Of a stretch of DNA of 64,000 nt, positions 26,884 to 34,764 are shown piece by piece (positions within the stretch are counted from its first letter, which is position 1; every line of letters begins with the position of its first letter). The DNA is from Amycolatopsis deserti (GTDB lineage Bacteria > Actinomycetota > Actinomycetes > Mycobacteriales > Pseudonocardiaceae): positions 62,001 to 126,000 of the forward strand of contig NZ_BNAU01000013.1 in the NCBI RefSeq assembly GCF_014653945.1, in the 5' to 3' direction. Position numbers and translations under genes: made by a program. The notes beneath the pieces were generated by a model. It saw only the letters and a list, made by a program, of their open reading frames with translations. It did not search any database and was not told the DNA's origin.

Positions 26884-28355
26884 CCGGCGTCGTGGTCGCG
26901 CCGATGCGCGTCGAGGCCTCGGCACTGCGGATGCCGGGCCTGGTGGTGCTGCGCGGCGGGATGGGCCCGCGCCGCGCGGCGGAATCGGCGCAGCGGCTGG
27001 CCGCGGCCGGGCGGCCGGTCCTGGTAGCCGGGGTCGGCGGGGCGCTCGTGCCCGACGTCCGGCCGGGCGACCTCGTGGTGGCGACCGAGATCGACGGCCC
27101 GGACGGGCGGGTGCCGCTGCCGTCGGCGCCGATGCTCGCCGCGGCGCTGCGACGGCTCGGCCTGACCGTCCACCTCGGACCGATCGCGTCGTCACCGTCC
27201 GTCGTGGACGGTGCGGAACGAGCCCGGTACGCGCGCAGCGGCGCGCTCGCGGTCGACATGGAGTCTGCGGAGTTCGCCGGGCTGCCCGGCCCGGTAGCCG
27301 TCGTCCGGGCCATTGTGGACACGCCGGACCAGCCGTTGTGGCGTCCGGGCACGGTGTTGCGCGGCCTCAGCGGCCTTCGGTCGTTGCGGGCGGCGGTCCC
27401 TGCGCTGCGCGAGTGGTGCGAGGCCGCGGGGGAGGGAGAACTGCTGCTCGCCAGCCCACGGTCATTCTGCGCCGGGGTGGAACGCGCGATCGAGATCGTC
27501 GAGCGGGCGCTGGAGCGGTACGGCGCGCCGGTCTACGTGCGCCGTCAGGTCGTGCACAACGCGCACGTGGTGCGGCGGTTGGAGGCGCTGGGCGCGGTGT
27601 TCGTGCAGGAGGTCGAGGAGGTGCCGCGCGGCGCGACGACGGTCCTGGCCGCACACGGTGTCGCCCCGGCCGTGCGGGCGGCGGCGCAGGCGCGGGACCT
27701 GCGGGTGATCGACGCGACCTGCCCGCTGGTGATGAAGGTGCACAGCGAGGTCAAGCGCTACACCGGGCGCGGGGACACGGTGTTCCTGATCGGGCACGCC
27801 GACCACGAAGAGGTCGAGGGCACGGTCGGGGAGGCGCCGGAGCGGATCGTGGTGGTCGAGGACGCCGAGGCGGCCGCGCACGTGCGCGCGCCCGACGGCG
27901 GCCGGGTGGCCTACGCGATGCAGACCACCCTGGCCGTCGACGAAGCCGAGGAGATCGCCTCGGTGCTGCGCAAGCGGTTCCCGTCGATCGAGGGGCCGCG
28001 GCGCGACGACATCTGTTACGCCACCACCAACCGCCAGCGCGCGGTGACGACGGTGGCGGAGGAGGCGGACCTCGTCCTCGTGGTCGGCTCGGCGAACTCG
28101 TCCAACTCGCTGCGCCTGGTCGAGGTGGCGCGGCGGCGGGGGACACGCGCCCGGCTCGTCGACGACGTGTCCGAAGTGGACCTGCGCTGGCTGGCCGGTG
28201 CGACGCGGATCGGGATCACCGCGGGCGCCTCGGCCCCACCGGACCTGGTGGCCGAGCTGGTGCGGTGCTTGCAGGGACTCGGCCGCACCCGCGTGACCGA
28301 GACCGTGCGGGCCGATGAAGACGTGGTTTTCACATTACCCCGGGAGGTGAGCTAG
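26880..28355 (+). CDS. HpnG-type phosphorylase fused to IspH reductase
   Basis: 491-aa fusion. Residues 1 to about 180 resemble HpnG, the nucleoside-phosphorylase-like enzyme that removes adenine from adenosylhopane (GVGGALVPDVRPGDLVVATE and the AVDMESAEFAG motif with MESA at 127-130). Residues about 186-490 are a complete IspH, the 4Fe-4S enzyme that makes IPP and DMAPP in the MEP pathway. The three cluster cysteines are Cys197 (SFCAGVERA), Cys281 (DATCPLV) and Cys379 (DDICYATTNRQ); AAHGVAP, MQTTLAVDE and VVGSANSSNS are also present. No stop or frameshift separates the parts. The ATG at 26880 overlaps the shc stop. The fusion ties precursor supply to side-chain processing in one operon. Confidence 0.93.
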   Translation: MTGVVVAPMRVEASALRMPGLVVLRGGMGPRRAAESAQRLAAAGRPVLVAGVGGALVPDVRPGDLVVATEIDGPDGRVPLPSAPMLAAALRRLGLTVHLGPIASSPSVVDGAERARYARSGALAVDMESAEFAGLPGPVAVVRAIVDTPDQPLWRPGTVLRGLSGLRSLRAAVPALREWCEAAGEGELLLASPRSFCAGVERAIEIVERALERYGAPVYVRRQVVHNAHVVRRLEALGAVFVQEVEEVPRGATTVLAAHGVAPAVRAAAQARDLRVIDATCPLVMKVHSEVKRYTGRGDTVFLIGHADHEEVEGTVGEAPERIVVVEDAEAAAHVRAPDGGRVAYAMQTTLAVDEAEEIASVLRKRFPSIEGPRRDDICYATTNRQRAVTTVAEEADLVLVVGSANSSNSLRLVEVARRRGTRARLVDDVSEVDLRWLAGATRIGITAGASAPPDLVAELVRCLQGLGRTRVTETVRADEDVVFTLPREVS

Positions 28356-28358
28356 ACC

Positions 28359-29363
28359 ATGGCGATGCCGTTACGCCAGTCGATCCGGCTGGGCGCGTTC
28401 CTGGCCAAGCAGAAGCTGCTGCGCAAGGAGAAGTACGCGATCCTGGTCGAGCTGGAACCGTTGTTCGCGTGCAACCTCAAGTGCGGTGGCTGCGGCAAGA
28501 TCCAGCAGCCGGCGCATCTGCTGAAGCAGCGGATGCCGGTGCAGCAGGCCGTGGGCGCGGTGGAGGAGAGCGGCGCGCCGATGGTGTCCATCGCCGGTGG
28601 CGAGCCGCTGATGCACCCGCAGATCCACGAGATCACCCGGATCCTGCTGGAGCGCAACAAGATCGTGTTCCTGTGCACGAACGCGCTGCTGCTGCCCAAG
28701 CACATCCACAAGTTCAAGCCGCACCGCAACTTCACCTGGATGGTCCACATCGACGGGCTCGAGGAGAAGCACGACGCGTCGGTGCGCAAGGAGGGCGGCT
28801 TCCAGGCCGCGGTCGAGGCGATCCAGCTGGCGAAGTCCCAGGGCTTCAAGGTGATGACGAACACGACGTTCTTCAACACCGACACCCCGCAGGACGTCAT
28901 CGACGTGCTGGACTACCTCAACGACGTGGTCAAGGTCGACAACATGCAGTTGTCCCCGGGGTACGCCTACGAGAAGGCCCCGGACCAGGAGCACTTCCTC
29001 GGGGTGCAGCAGACCCGGGAGCTGTTCGCCAAGGCCTTCGCCGACGGGCGCCGCAAGAAGTGGCGGCTCAACCACTCGCCGGTGTTCCTCGACTTCATCG
29101 AGGGCAAGCGGGACCTGGAGTGCACGCCGTGGGGGATCCCGTCCTACTCGCTGCTGGGCTGGCAGCGGCCGTGCTACCTGCTCGACGACGGCTACGCCAA
29201 GACCTGGCGGGAGCTGATCGAGGAGACGGAGTGGGACAAGTTCGGCCGCGGGAAGGACCCGCGGTGCGCCAACTGCATGGCGCACTGCGGCTACGAGCCG
29301 ACGGCCGTGATCGCGACGACGAGCAGCCTGAAGGAGACGATCCGCGCCGCCGTGAGCGTGTGA
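28359..29363 (+). CDS. hpnH: adenosylhopane synthase, radical SAM HpnH
   Basis: 334-aa radical SAM enzyme that joins the 5'-deoxyadenosyl group to hopene to give adenosylhopane, the first side-chain step of extended hopanoids. The 4Fe-4S motif is CNLKCGGC (Cys38, 42, 45), SIAGGEPLMHP is the SAM-binding GGE region, and a Cys-rich C-terminus (CANCMAHCGYEP) is typical of HpnH. ATG at 28359 is 3 nt after the fusion gene stop with GGGAGGTGAG before it. Its product is the substrate of the HpnG domain encoded just upstream. Last gene of the operon, followed by a hairpin. Confidence 0.96.
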   Translation: MAMPLRQSIRLGAFLAKQKLLRKEKYAILVELEPLFACNLKCGGCGKIQQPAHLLKQRMPVQQAVGAVEESGAPMVSIAGGEPLMHPQIHEITRILLERNKIVFLCTNALLLPKHIHKFKPHRNFTWMVHIDGLEEKHDASVRKEGGFQAAVEAIQLAKSQGFKVMTNTTFFNTDTPQDVIDVLDYLNDVVKVDNMQLSPGYAYEKAPDQEHFLGVQQTRELFAKAFADGRRKKWRLNHSPVFLDFIEGKRDLECTPWGIPSYSLLGWQRPCYLLDDGYAKTWRELIEETEWDKFGRGKDPRCANCMAHCGYEPTAVIATTSSLKETIRAAVSV

Positions 29364-29372
29364 GCGTGCCGG

Positions 29373-29398
29373 CCCCGCCTCCCCGTCCGGAGGCGGGG
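29373..29398. terminator. hairpin between hpnH and the convergent NTF2-like gene
   Basis: A 10-bp perfect stem CCCCGCCTCC (29373-29382) / GGAGGCGGGG (29389-29398) with a 6-nt loop fills the 35-nt gap between two convergent stop codons. No U-tract follows on either side, so it is a GC-only, possibly bidirectional terminator of the kind common in actinobacteria. Confidence 0.65.
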
Positions 29399-29800
29399 TC
29401 AGCTCTCGAAGAACTGGTGGTCCACGGCGATGCGCCCGTCGGCGGCCAGGGTCAGGACCTCCAGCCCGGTGCTGCGCAACTGCCCGCTGCCGTCGACGAG
29501 TTCCCAGTTGAACTTGACGGTGTCGCCGAGCCGGTCGGTGTTGCCGCCGGCTCTGAGCGTGACCCCCGCGGGCGCCAGGAAGTCCTCGTACCCGCGGCGC
29601 ACCCGCTCCTCGATGGCGGCGTAGCCGCGTGCGGCCAGGACCGCGTCGCCGAAGCCGAGGGCGATCGCCCGGTCCCGCATCTCCCGGGGCGGTTGCAGCA
29701 GGTGCACGCCGTCCTCGTGCCACAGCAGCTCGATCGCCTTCCGGCGGGCATCCGCGCCGGTTTCCTTCCACAGCGCGACGTAGCGTTCCACCAGATCCAT
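29399..29800 (-). CDS. SnoaL/NTF2-like protein
   Basis: 133-aa single-domain protein of the nuclear transport factor 2-like superfamily: an opening helix with ERYVALWKETGADARRKAIE, then ELLWHEDGVHLLQPPREMRD, and a C-terminal sheet ending in AADGRIAVDHQFFES. These folds serve as small isomerases/hydrolases or binding domains; no catalytic set can be assigned. The ATG at 29800 has GAGG 9 nt upstream; the longer frame reaching 30235 overlaps the rhodanese gene and was rejected. Confidence 0.7.
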   Translation of the reverse strand: MDLVERYVALWKETGADARRKAIELLWHEDGVHLLQPPREMRDRAIALGFGDAVLAARGYAAIEERVRRGYEDFLAPAGVTLRAGGNTDRLGDTVKFNWELVDGSGQLRSTGLEVLTLAADGRIAVDHQFFES

Positions 29801-29850
29801 GGCGGTAGCCTCGCCGGAGCCGGGGCAGACCGGCAATTCCCGCCCGGGTA

Positions 29851-30498
29851 TCAGGCCCGGGCCGCGGCCCACTCCGGGTAGCCGTCCTCCAGGCGGGCTG
29901 CCCGGTGGCCGGCCGCGGTCAGCAGCCGGACCGCGTCGTCGGCGTAGACGCAGTACGGGCCGCGGCAGTAGGCGACGACCTGGGCGCCGTCCGGCACCTC
30001 GGTCAGCCGCGCCCGCAGCTCGGTGATCGGGATCGACACGGCGCCCGGGATGTGGCCGGCCGCGTACTCCGGGGCCGGGCGGACGTCGAGCACCACCACG
30101 TCGCCGTCGCGCAGCCGCCGGTCCAGCTCGTCGCGCGTGATGGTGTCCAGGCCGGAGCGGTCGCCGACGTAGTCCTCGGCGAGCCGGGTCAGGCCCTCGA
30201 CGTGCTCCTCGGCCGCGGCGCGCATCGCCAGCCACAACCGCGCCACGGCGGCGCCGGCCAGCGAGTAGAACACCCGCGTTCCCTCCCGGCGGGTCCGCAC
30301 CAGGCCGGACCGCAACAGCCGCCGCAGGTGCTGGGAGGTGTTGGCCACCGACTGGCCGATCTCGGCGGCGAGCTCGTCGACCGGCCGCTCGCCCTGGACG
30401 AGCACGTCGACCAGCTCCGCACGCCGTCCGCTGGCGAGCGCCTTCGCGGTCTCGGCCAGCGCGTCGTACAGCTCGGTCTTCGCGGCCCGGTCACCCAT
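29851..30498 (-). CDS. ArsR-type regulator fused to a rhodanese domain
   Basis: 215-aa protein: residues about 8-100 an ArsR winged helix (ELAAEIGQSVANTSQHLRRL with recognition helix, wing RREGTRVFYSL) and about 118-215 a rhodanese domain with the catalytic loop CRGPYC. Cys178 and Cys183 in that loop are the only cysteines in the protein, so the ArsR part lacks the BigR/SqrR-type sensing pair. Inference: sulfane sulfur is sensed through the rhodanese loop. The ATG at 30498 is preferred; the longer upstream frame crosses the operators. It is divergent from a CstB-like gene and should repress both directions. Confidence 0.9.
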   Translation of the reverse strand: MGDRAAKTELYDALAETAKALASGRRAELVDVLVQGERPVDELAAEIGQSVANTSQHLRRLLRSGLVRTRREGTRVFYSLAGAAVARLWLAMRAAAEEHVEGLTRLAEDYVGDRSGLDTITRDELDRRLRDGDVVVLDVRPAPEYAAGHIPGAVSIPITELRARLTEVPDGAQVVAYCRGPYCVYADDAVRLLTAAGHRAARLEDGYPEWAAARA

Positions 30499-30511
30499 GC
30501 GGAGCAGGATA

Positions 30512-30571
30512 TTCAAGAGAACTCTTGACAAGCAACCCGGCGCGGGGCTCTTATTCAAGAAGTCACTTGAA
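30512..30571. promoter_or_regulatory. tandem ArsR-rhodanese operators
   Basis: Two matching dyads lie in the 91-bp divergent gap: TTCAAG-N6-CTTGAC at 30512-30529 and TTCAAG-N6-CTTGAA at 30554-30571, centres 42 bp (four helical turns) apart. One sits just before the regulator start and one just before the start of the opposite operon, which fits autoregulated repression of both. Confidence 0.75.
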
Positions 30572-30589
30572 CAAGCGCGGAGGTGCGCG

Positions 30590-30832
30590 ATGACCGCGAC
30601 CGTGGACACCCTCGGTGCAGGATCCGAGCGCGGACGCCGGGATCGCGTCGACCGTCCCGGCGGCGCAGCCAGCCCGGCTCGCGACCCCGAGCCCCAGCTC
30701 GAAGTGGAAACTCGCGCCCGCCTAGCCGCTGAGGCGGGCGCCGGCGCCGACGGCCACGCGCGCATCCCCGGCCGGGCACGGGACGCCGGCGTGCACAGCG
30801 TGTCCGTCCTCGCCACAAGCGCGGGAGGGTGA
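30590..30832 (+). CDS. small ORF of 80 codons, coupled to the CstB-like gene
   Basis: The ATG at 30590 has a strong GGAGG site 6 nt upstream, and the stop overlaps the next start as GTGA. The product opens MTATVDTL, like the start of single-domain rhodaneses, but the rest is Arg/Ala/Gly-rich with no fold I recognise. It may be the remnant of a rhodanese gene whose body has been lost or frameshifted, kept as a translated leader for the downstream gene, or a real small protein. The start signals are better evidence than the protein. Confidence 0.45.
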   Translation: MTATVDTLGAGSERGRRDRVDRPGGAASPARDPEPQLEVETRARLAAEAGAGADGHARIPGRARDAGVHSVSVLATSAGG

Positions 30833-32193
30833 GTGCCGTGTCGACTGTGGACGTCCTGCCGCTCGTGGACGAGGGGCTCGGCAACTCGGCCTACCTGGTC
30901 GACCTCGGCGACGGCCGGGCCCTGGTCGTCGACGTGAGCCTGGACCTGCGGGCCGCCCGGCGCGCCGCCCGCCGCCGGGGTCTGCGCCTGGCCTTCGCCG
31001 CCGACACCCACCTGCACGCCGACTTCGTCTCCGGCGCCCGGCAGCTCGCGGTCACCGACGGCGCCCGCGTGCTGGCCTCCGCGGCCGGGCAGCGCGAGTT
31101 CACCCACGACGGGCTGCGCGACGGGGACGAGACCGACCTGGGCGGCCTGCGCCTGCGCGCCCTGTTCACCCCCGGGCACACGCACGAGCACCTGTCGTTC
31201 CTCCTGCTCGACGGCGACACCCCGGTCGGCGTGTTCACCGGCGGCTCCCTGATCGTGGGGGCCGCCGCCCGCACCGACCTCGTCGACCCGGACCGGACCG
31301 ACGAGCTGGCCCGCCGCCAGTACGCCTCCCTGCGCCGGCTGGCGACCCTGCCCGACGAGGTCGCGGTGTGGCCCACCCACGGCGCCGGCTCGTTCTGCTC
31401 CGCCCCACCGGGAGCACGGCGCACCAGCACGATCGGCACCGAGAAGGCGACGAACACGTTGCTGCGCGCGGAAAACGAGGACGCCTTCGTCACGGCGCTG
31501 CTCGATTCCCTGGGCAGCTTCCCGTCCTACTTCCGCGAACTGGCCGACACCAACCGCCGCGGCGTGGTCCTCCCCGGTGACCCCACCTTGCCCGGGCTCG
31601 ACGTGGACCGGGTGCGCGGGTTGTGCGGCGATGGCGCCGTGGTGGTCGACGCCCGCCCCGCCGCCGACTTCGCCGCCGGTCACCTGCCGGGTGCGCTGTC
31701 GAACCCGCTGCGCCCGGCGTTCGCGTCCTGGCTCGGCTGGCTGGTGCCCGCCGGCCGCCCGATCGTCGTCGTGCGCGGGGCGGACCAGGACCCGGCCGAG
31801 ATCGCCTGGCAGGCGGTCAAGATCGGCCGCACCGACCTGGCCGGCGAACTGGCCGGCGGGCTGGACGCGTGGACCGCCGCCGGGCAGCCGGTGCGCCGCA
31901 CCCCGGTCGTGACCCCCGCCGGGATCGGCCGGCGGCCGGTGCTCGACGTGCGCCAGGACGGGGAGTTCGCCGCCGGTCACCTGCCTGGCGCCCGCCACCG
32001 CGAGCTGGGCCGCCTCGACCCGCGCGAGCTGCCGCGCGAACCGCTGGTCGTGATGTGCGGGCACGGCGAACGGGCGATGAGCGCGGCCAGCCTCCTCGAA
32101 CAGGCCGGTCACCACGAGGTCGCGGTGCTGCTGGCGAGCGGCCCCGCGGACTGGGCCCGCGCGACCGGGAACGCGCTGGTGACCGGAGCGTGA
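30829..32193 (+). CDS. CstB-like MBL-fold / double rhodanese protein
   Basis: 454-aa three-domain protein with the architecture of CstB: metallo-beta-lactamase/persulfide dioxygenase-like domain (about 5-245), a middle rhodanese-homology domain (about 255-355) and a C-terminal rhodanese (about 365-450). Metal-site histidines are present in DTHLHADF (60-66) and PGHTHEH (115-121), but the usual Asp ligand in FTGD is Gly here (FTGGSLIVG, about 137-145). The middle domain lacks a cysteine (PIVVVRGADQDP); the last has Cys410 in VVMCGHGERAMS. Expected role: handling of persulfides or other sulfane sulfur. GTG at 30829 (coupled) or 30838. Stop overlaps the MFS gene as GTGA. Confidence 0.88.
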   Translation: MSAVSTVDVLPLVDEGLGNSAYLVDLGDGRALVVDVSLDLRAARRAARRRGLRLAFAADTHLHADFVSGARQLAVTDGARVLASAAGQREFTHDGLRDGDETDLGGLRLRALFTPGHTHEHLSFLLLDGDTPVGVFTGGSLIVGAAARTDLVDPDRTDELARRQYASLRRLATLPDEVAVWPTHGAGSFCSAPPGARRTSTIGTEKATNTLLRAENEDAFVTALLDSLGSFPSYFRELADTNRRGVVLPGDPTLPGLDVDRVRGLCGDGAVVVDARPAADFAAGHLPGALSNPLRPAFASWLGWLVPAGRPIVVVRGADQDPAEIAWQAVKIGRTDLAGELAGGLDAWTAAGQPVRRTPVVTPAGIGRRPVLDVRQDGEFAAGHLPGARHRELGRLDPRELPREPLVVMCGHGERAMSAASLLEQAGHHEVAVLLASGPADWARATGNALVTGA

Positions 32194-33404
32194 CGGTCCG
32201 GCTGGGCCTGCGCGCCAACCTGGCCCAGTTCACCCTGCTGGTCGCCGTCAACGCCCTGGTCGGCGGCGTGCTGGGCCAGGAACGGACCGTCCTGCCGCTG
32301 CTCGCCGGACCGGTGTTCGGCCTAAGCGGCTACACCGTCCTGCTCACCTACGTGCTCGCCTTCGGCCTCACCAAGGCCGCCGCCAACTACCTCGCCGGCA
32401 CCCTGTCCGACCGCCACGGCCGCAAACCCGTGCTGCTGGCCGGCTGGCTGATCGCCGTGCCGGTGCCCGCGACGCTCGCGCTGGCCCCGGACTGGGGCTG
32501 GATCGTCGCCGCCAACGTGCTGCTCGGCCTGAGCCAGGGCCTGACCTGGTCCACCACCGTCATCATGAAGATCGACCTCGCCGGGCCCCGGCGGCGCGGC
32601 CTCGCGATGGGGCTCAACGAGGCCGCCGGGTACGGCGCCCTGGCACTCACCGCCGCCGCCACCGGCTACCTCGCCGCGCACTTCGGCCTGCGCCCGGCGC
32701 CGTTCCTCCTCGGCGCGGCCTACGTCGCCCTCGGCCTGGGCCTGACCGCGGCGTTCGTGCGCGAAACCCGCGACCACGCCCGGTCCGAGTCCCACCCCGC
32801 CACCGCCGTCCTGAGCGGCTGGGCCGTGTTCGCCCGGACCAGCGTGCGGGACCGCGCGATGTCCGCCGCCAGCCAGGCCGGGCTGGTCAACAACCTCAAC
32901 GACGGCCTCGCCATGGGCCTGTTCCCCGTCCTGTTCGTCACCACCGGGCTGTCCGTCGCCGGCGCGGGCGTGCTCGCCGCGCTCTACCCCGCGGTGTGGG
33001 GCGCCGGGCAGCTCGTCACCGGCCCGCTGTCCGACCGGTGGGGCCGCAAACACCTGATCACCGCGGGCATGCTGGTGCAGGCCGCCGCGCTCGGCCTGAC
33101 CGCGCTCGGCACCGGGTTCGCGGTGTGGGCGGTGGCGATGGTGCTGCTCGGTGCCGGCACCGCGATGGTCTACCCGACGCTGCTCGCGGTGGTCGGCGAC
33201 GTGGCGCACCCGGCGTGGCGGGCCCGCGCGGTCGGCGTCTACCGGCTCTGGCGGGACAGCGGCTTCGCGGCCGGGGCGGTGGTGTCCGGGCTCGCCGCCG
33301 ACCTGTGGGGGCTGCGGGCGGCGGTGGCGGTCGTCGCCGCGCTCACCGCCGCCTCCGGGATCGCGGTCGCGATCCGCCTGCCGGAAACGCTCCGCCGGAG
33401 CTGA
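32190..33404 (+). CDS. MFS transporter of the sulfane-sulfur operon
   Basis: 404-aa major facilitator with twelve hydrophobic segments. The loop 2-3 motif reads GTLSDRHGRKPVLLAGW and its second-half copy GPLSDRWGRKHLITAG, the classic MFS signature duplicated. GTG at 32190 overlaps the CstB-like stop. Position suggests export or import of a sulfur compound (for example thiosulfate or sulfite, products of persulfide oxidation), but the cargo is not readable from sequence. Its stop is 1 nt from the convergent qor stop. Confidence 0.87.
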   Translation: MTVRLGLRANLAQFTLLVAVNALVGGVLGQERTVLPLLAGPVFGLSGYTVLLTYVLAFGLTKAAANYLAGTLSDRHGRKPVLLAGWLIAVPVPATLALAPDWGWIVAANVLLGLSQGLTWSTTVIMKIDLAGPRRRGLAMGLNEAAGYGALALTAAATGYLAAHFGLRPAPFLLGAAYVALGLGLTAAFVRETRDHARSESHPATAVLSGWAVFARTSVRDRAMSAASQAGLVNNLNDGLAMGLFPVLFVTTGLSVAGAGVLAALYPAVWGAGQLVTGPLSDRWGRKHLITAGMLVQAAALGLTALGTGFAVWAVAMVLLGAGTAMVYPTLLAVVGDVAHPAWRARAVGVYRLWRDSGFAAGAVVSGLAADLWGLRAAVAVVAALTAASGIAVAIRLPETLRRS

Positions 33405-33405
33405 C

Positions 33406-34377
33406 TCACGGGATCAGCAGCACCTTGCCGGTCGTGCGGCGGCCCTGCAGGTCCTCGTGCGCCTTCGCGGCCTCGGCCAGCGGGTACTTCGCCCCGACCC
33501 GGACCTTCAGCGCGCCGGAGGCGACCGCCTCGAACAGTTCGCCCGTGCGCCACTCCAGCTCCTCGCGGGTGCGCACGTAGTGGGCCGAGGTCGGGCGCGT
33601 CAGGTACACCGAGCCGGCCGCGTTCAGCCGCTGCGGGTCGAACGGCGGCACCGGTCCGCTGGCCGCGCCGAACAGCACCAGGAAGCCCCGCACCCGCACG
33701 CTCGCCAGGCTTCCGTCGAAAGTGGACTTGCCGACCCCGTCGTACACCGCGGCCACACCCTCGCCGCCGGTCAGCCTCCGGACCTCCTCGGCGAAGTCGA
33801 CCTGGTCGTACCGGATCACCTCGTCCACACCGGCCTCCCGGGCCAGCGCCGCCTTCTCCTCGGTCGACACCGTGCCGATCACCCGCGCGCCCCGCGCCTT
33901 CGCCAGCTGCGTCAGCAACAGCCCGACGCCACCCGCGGCCGCGTGCAACAGGATCGTGTCGCCGTCCTGGACCTCGTAGGTCGACCGCACCAGGTAGTGC
34001 GCGGTGATGCCCTGCAGCATGGTCGCGGCGGCCGTCTCCGCCGAGACACCCTCGGGCACCGGCACCGCGGCGCTCGCCGGGATCAGGGCCCGCTGCGCGT
34101 AACCGCCGAGCACGCCCTGCCACGCCACCCGGTCGCCGACCGCGAAGCCCGACACGCCCTCGCCGACGGCGGCGACCGTGCCCGCGCCCTCCATGCCCAG
34201 CGTCGCGGGCAGGTCGATCTTGTAGATCCCGCCGCGTTGGTAGGTGTCGATGTAGTTCACGCCCGCGGCGGCGACGTCGACCAGCAGCTCACCCGGCCCG
34301 GGATCGCCGATCTCGACGTCACCGGCCTCCAGCACCTCGGGTCCGCCGGTCCGCCGAATCTGCACTGCCGTGGGCAT
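33406..34377 (-). CDS. qor: quinone oxidoreductase (zinc-free MDR family)
   Basis: 323-aa medium-chain reductase lacking the structural-zinc cysteines: the substrate-domain GVNYIDTYQRGGIY and the NADPH-binding motif LLHAAAGGVGLLLTQLAKA with GTVSTEEKA are diagnostic of Qor. It reduces quinones by one or two electrons with NADPH. ATG at 34377 has AGGAGG 9 nt upstream. Marks the return to the conserved core (Rv1454c position). Confidence 0.93.
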   Translation of the reverse strand: MPTAVQIRRTGGPEVLEAGDVEIGDPGPGELLVDVAAAGVNYIDTYQRGGIYKIDLPATLGMEGAGTVAAVGEGVSGFAVGDRVAWQGVLGGYAQRALIPASAAVPVPEGVSAETAAATMLQGITAHYLVRSTYEVQDGDTILLHAAAGGVGLLLTQLAKARGARVIGTVSTEEKAALAREAGVDEVIRYDQVDFAEEVRRLTGGEGVAAVYDGVGKSTFDGSLASVRVRGFLVLFGAASGPVPPFDPQRLNAAGSVYLTRPTSAHYVRTREELEWRTGELFEAVASGALKVRVGAKYPLAEAAKAHEDLQGRRTTGKVLLIP

Positions 34378-34455
34378 CGCCTGTGTCCTCCTGACGTGGT
34401 CGGGTTCACCTCGCACAACCGGGTGGGCCGGGCGGATCTTCCCTAAGATGCCGAC

Positions 34456-34761
34456 ATGGCTGAAGAGACCGAGGCACCGGCGCCCACCGCCAAGCAGCTT
34501 ACGACCGCCCGCCGCTTCGTCGCCGAGCACGGCAAGCCGGCGAAGGCCGTCGTGGAGAACATCGGCCGCGCCGGCGCCCGCGTGGTGCTCGTCGGCCACG
34601 ACGGCGCGCTGGGCGACATCGTCGTGCCGGCCGTGGAAACCGGGCAGAAGCTCGTCGAGGCCGTGGAGGACCTGGAACCGGCCGAGTGGGACGCCGAGAC
34701 CACCAACTCGACCAAGATCGGGCCCGGCCACCGCCGCCGGATGGCCGGGCACGCCCTGTAG
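34456..34761 (+). CDS. conserved hypothetical protein, 101 aa
   Basis: Small soluble protein: LTTARRFVAEHGKPAKAVVE, then ARVVLVGHDGALGDIVVPA (alternating strands) and a C-terminal STKIGPGHRRRMAGHAL. Divergent from qor and convergent with the desaturase (3 nt between stops). I do not recognise the family. The regular codon use and the compact position support a real gene. Confidence 0.7.
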   Translation: MAEETEAPAPTAKQLTTARRFVAEHGKPAKAVVENIGRAGARVVLVGHDGALGDIVVPAVETGQKLVEAVEDLEPAEWDAETTNSTKIGPGHRRRMAGHAL

Positions 34762-34764
34762 GAA

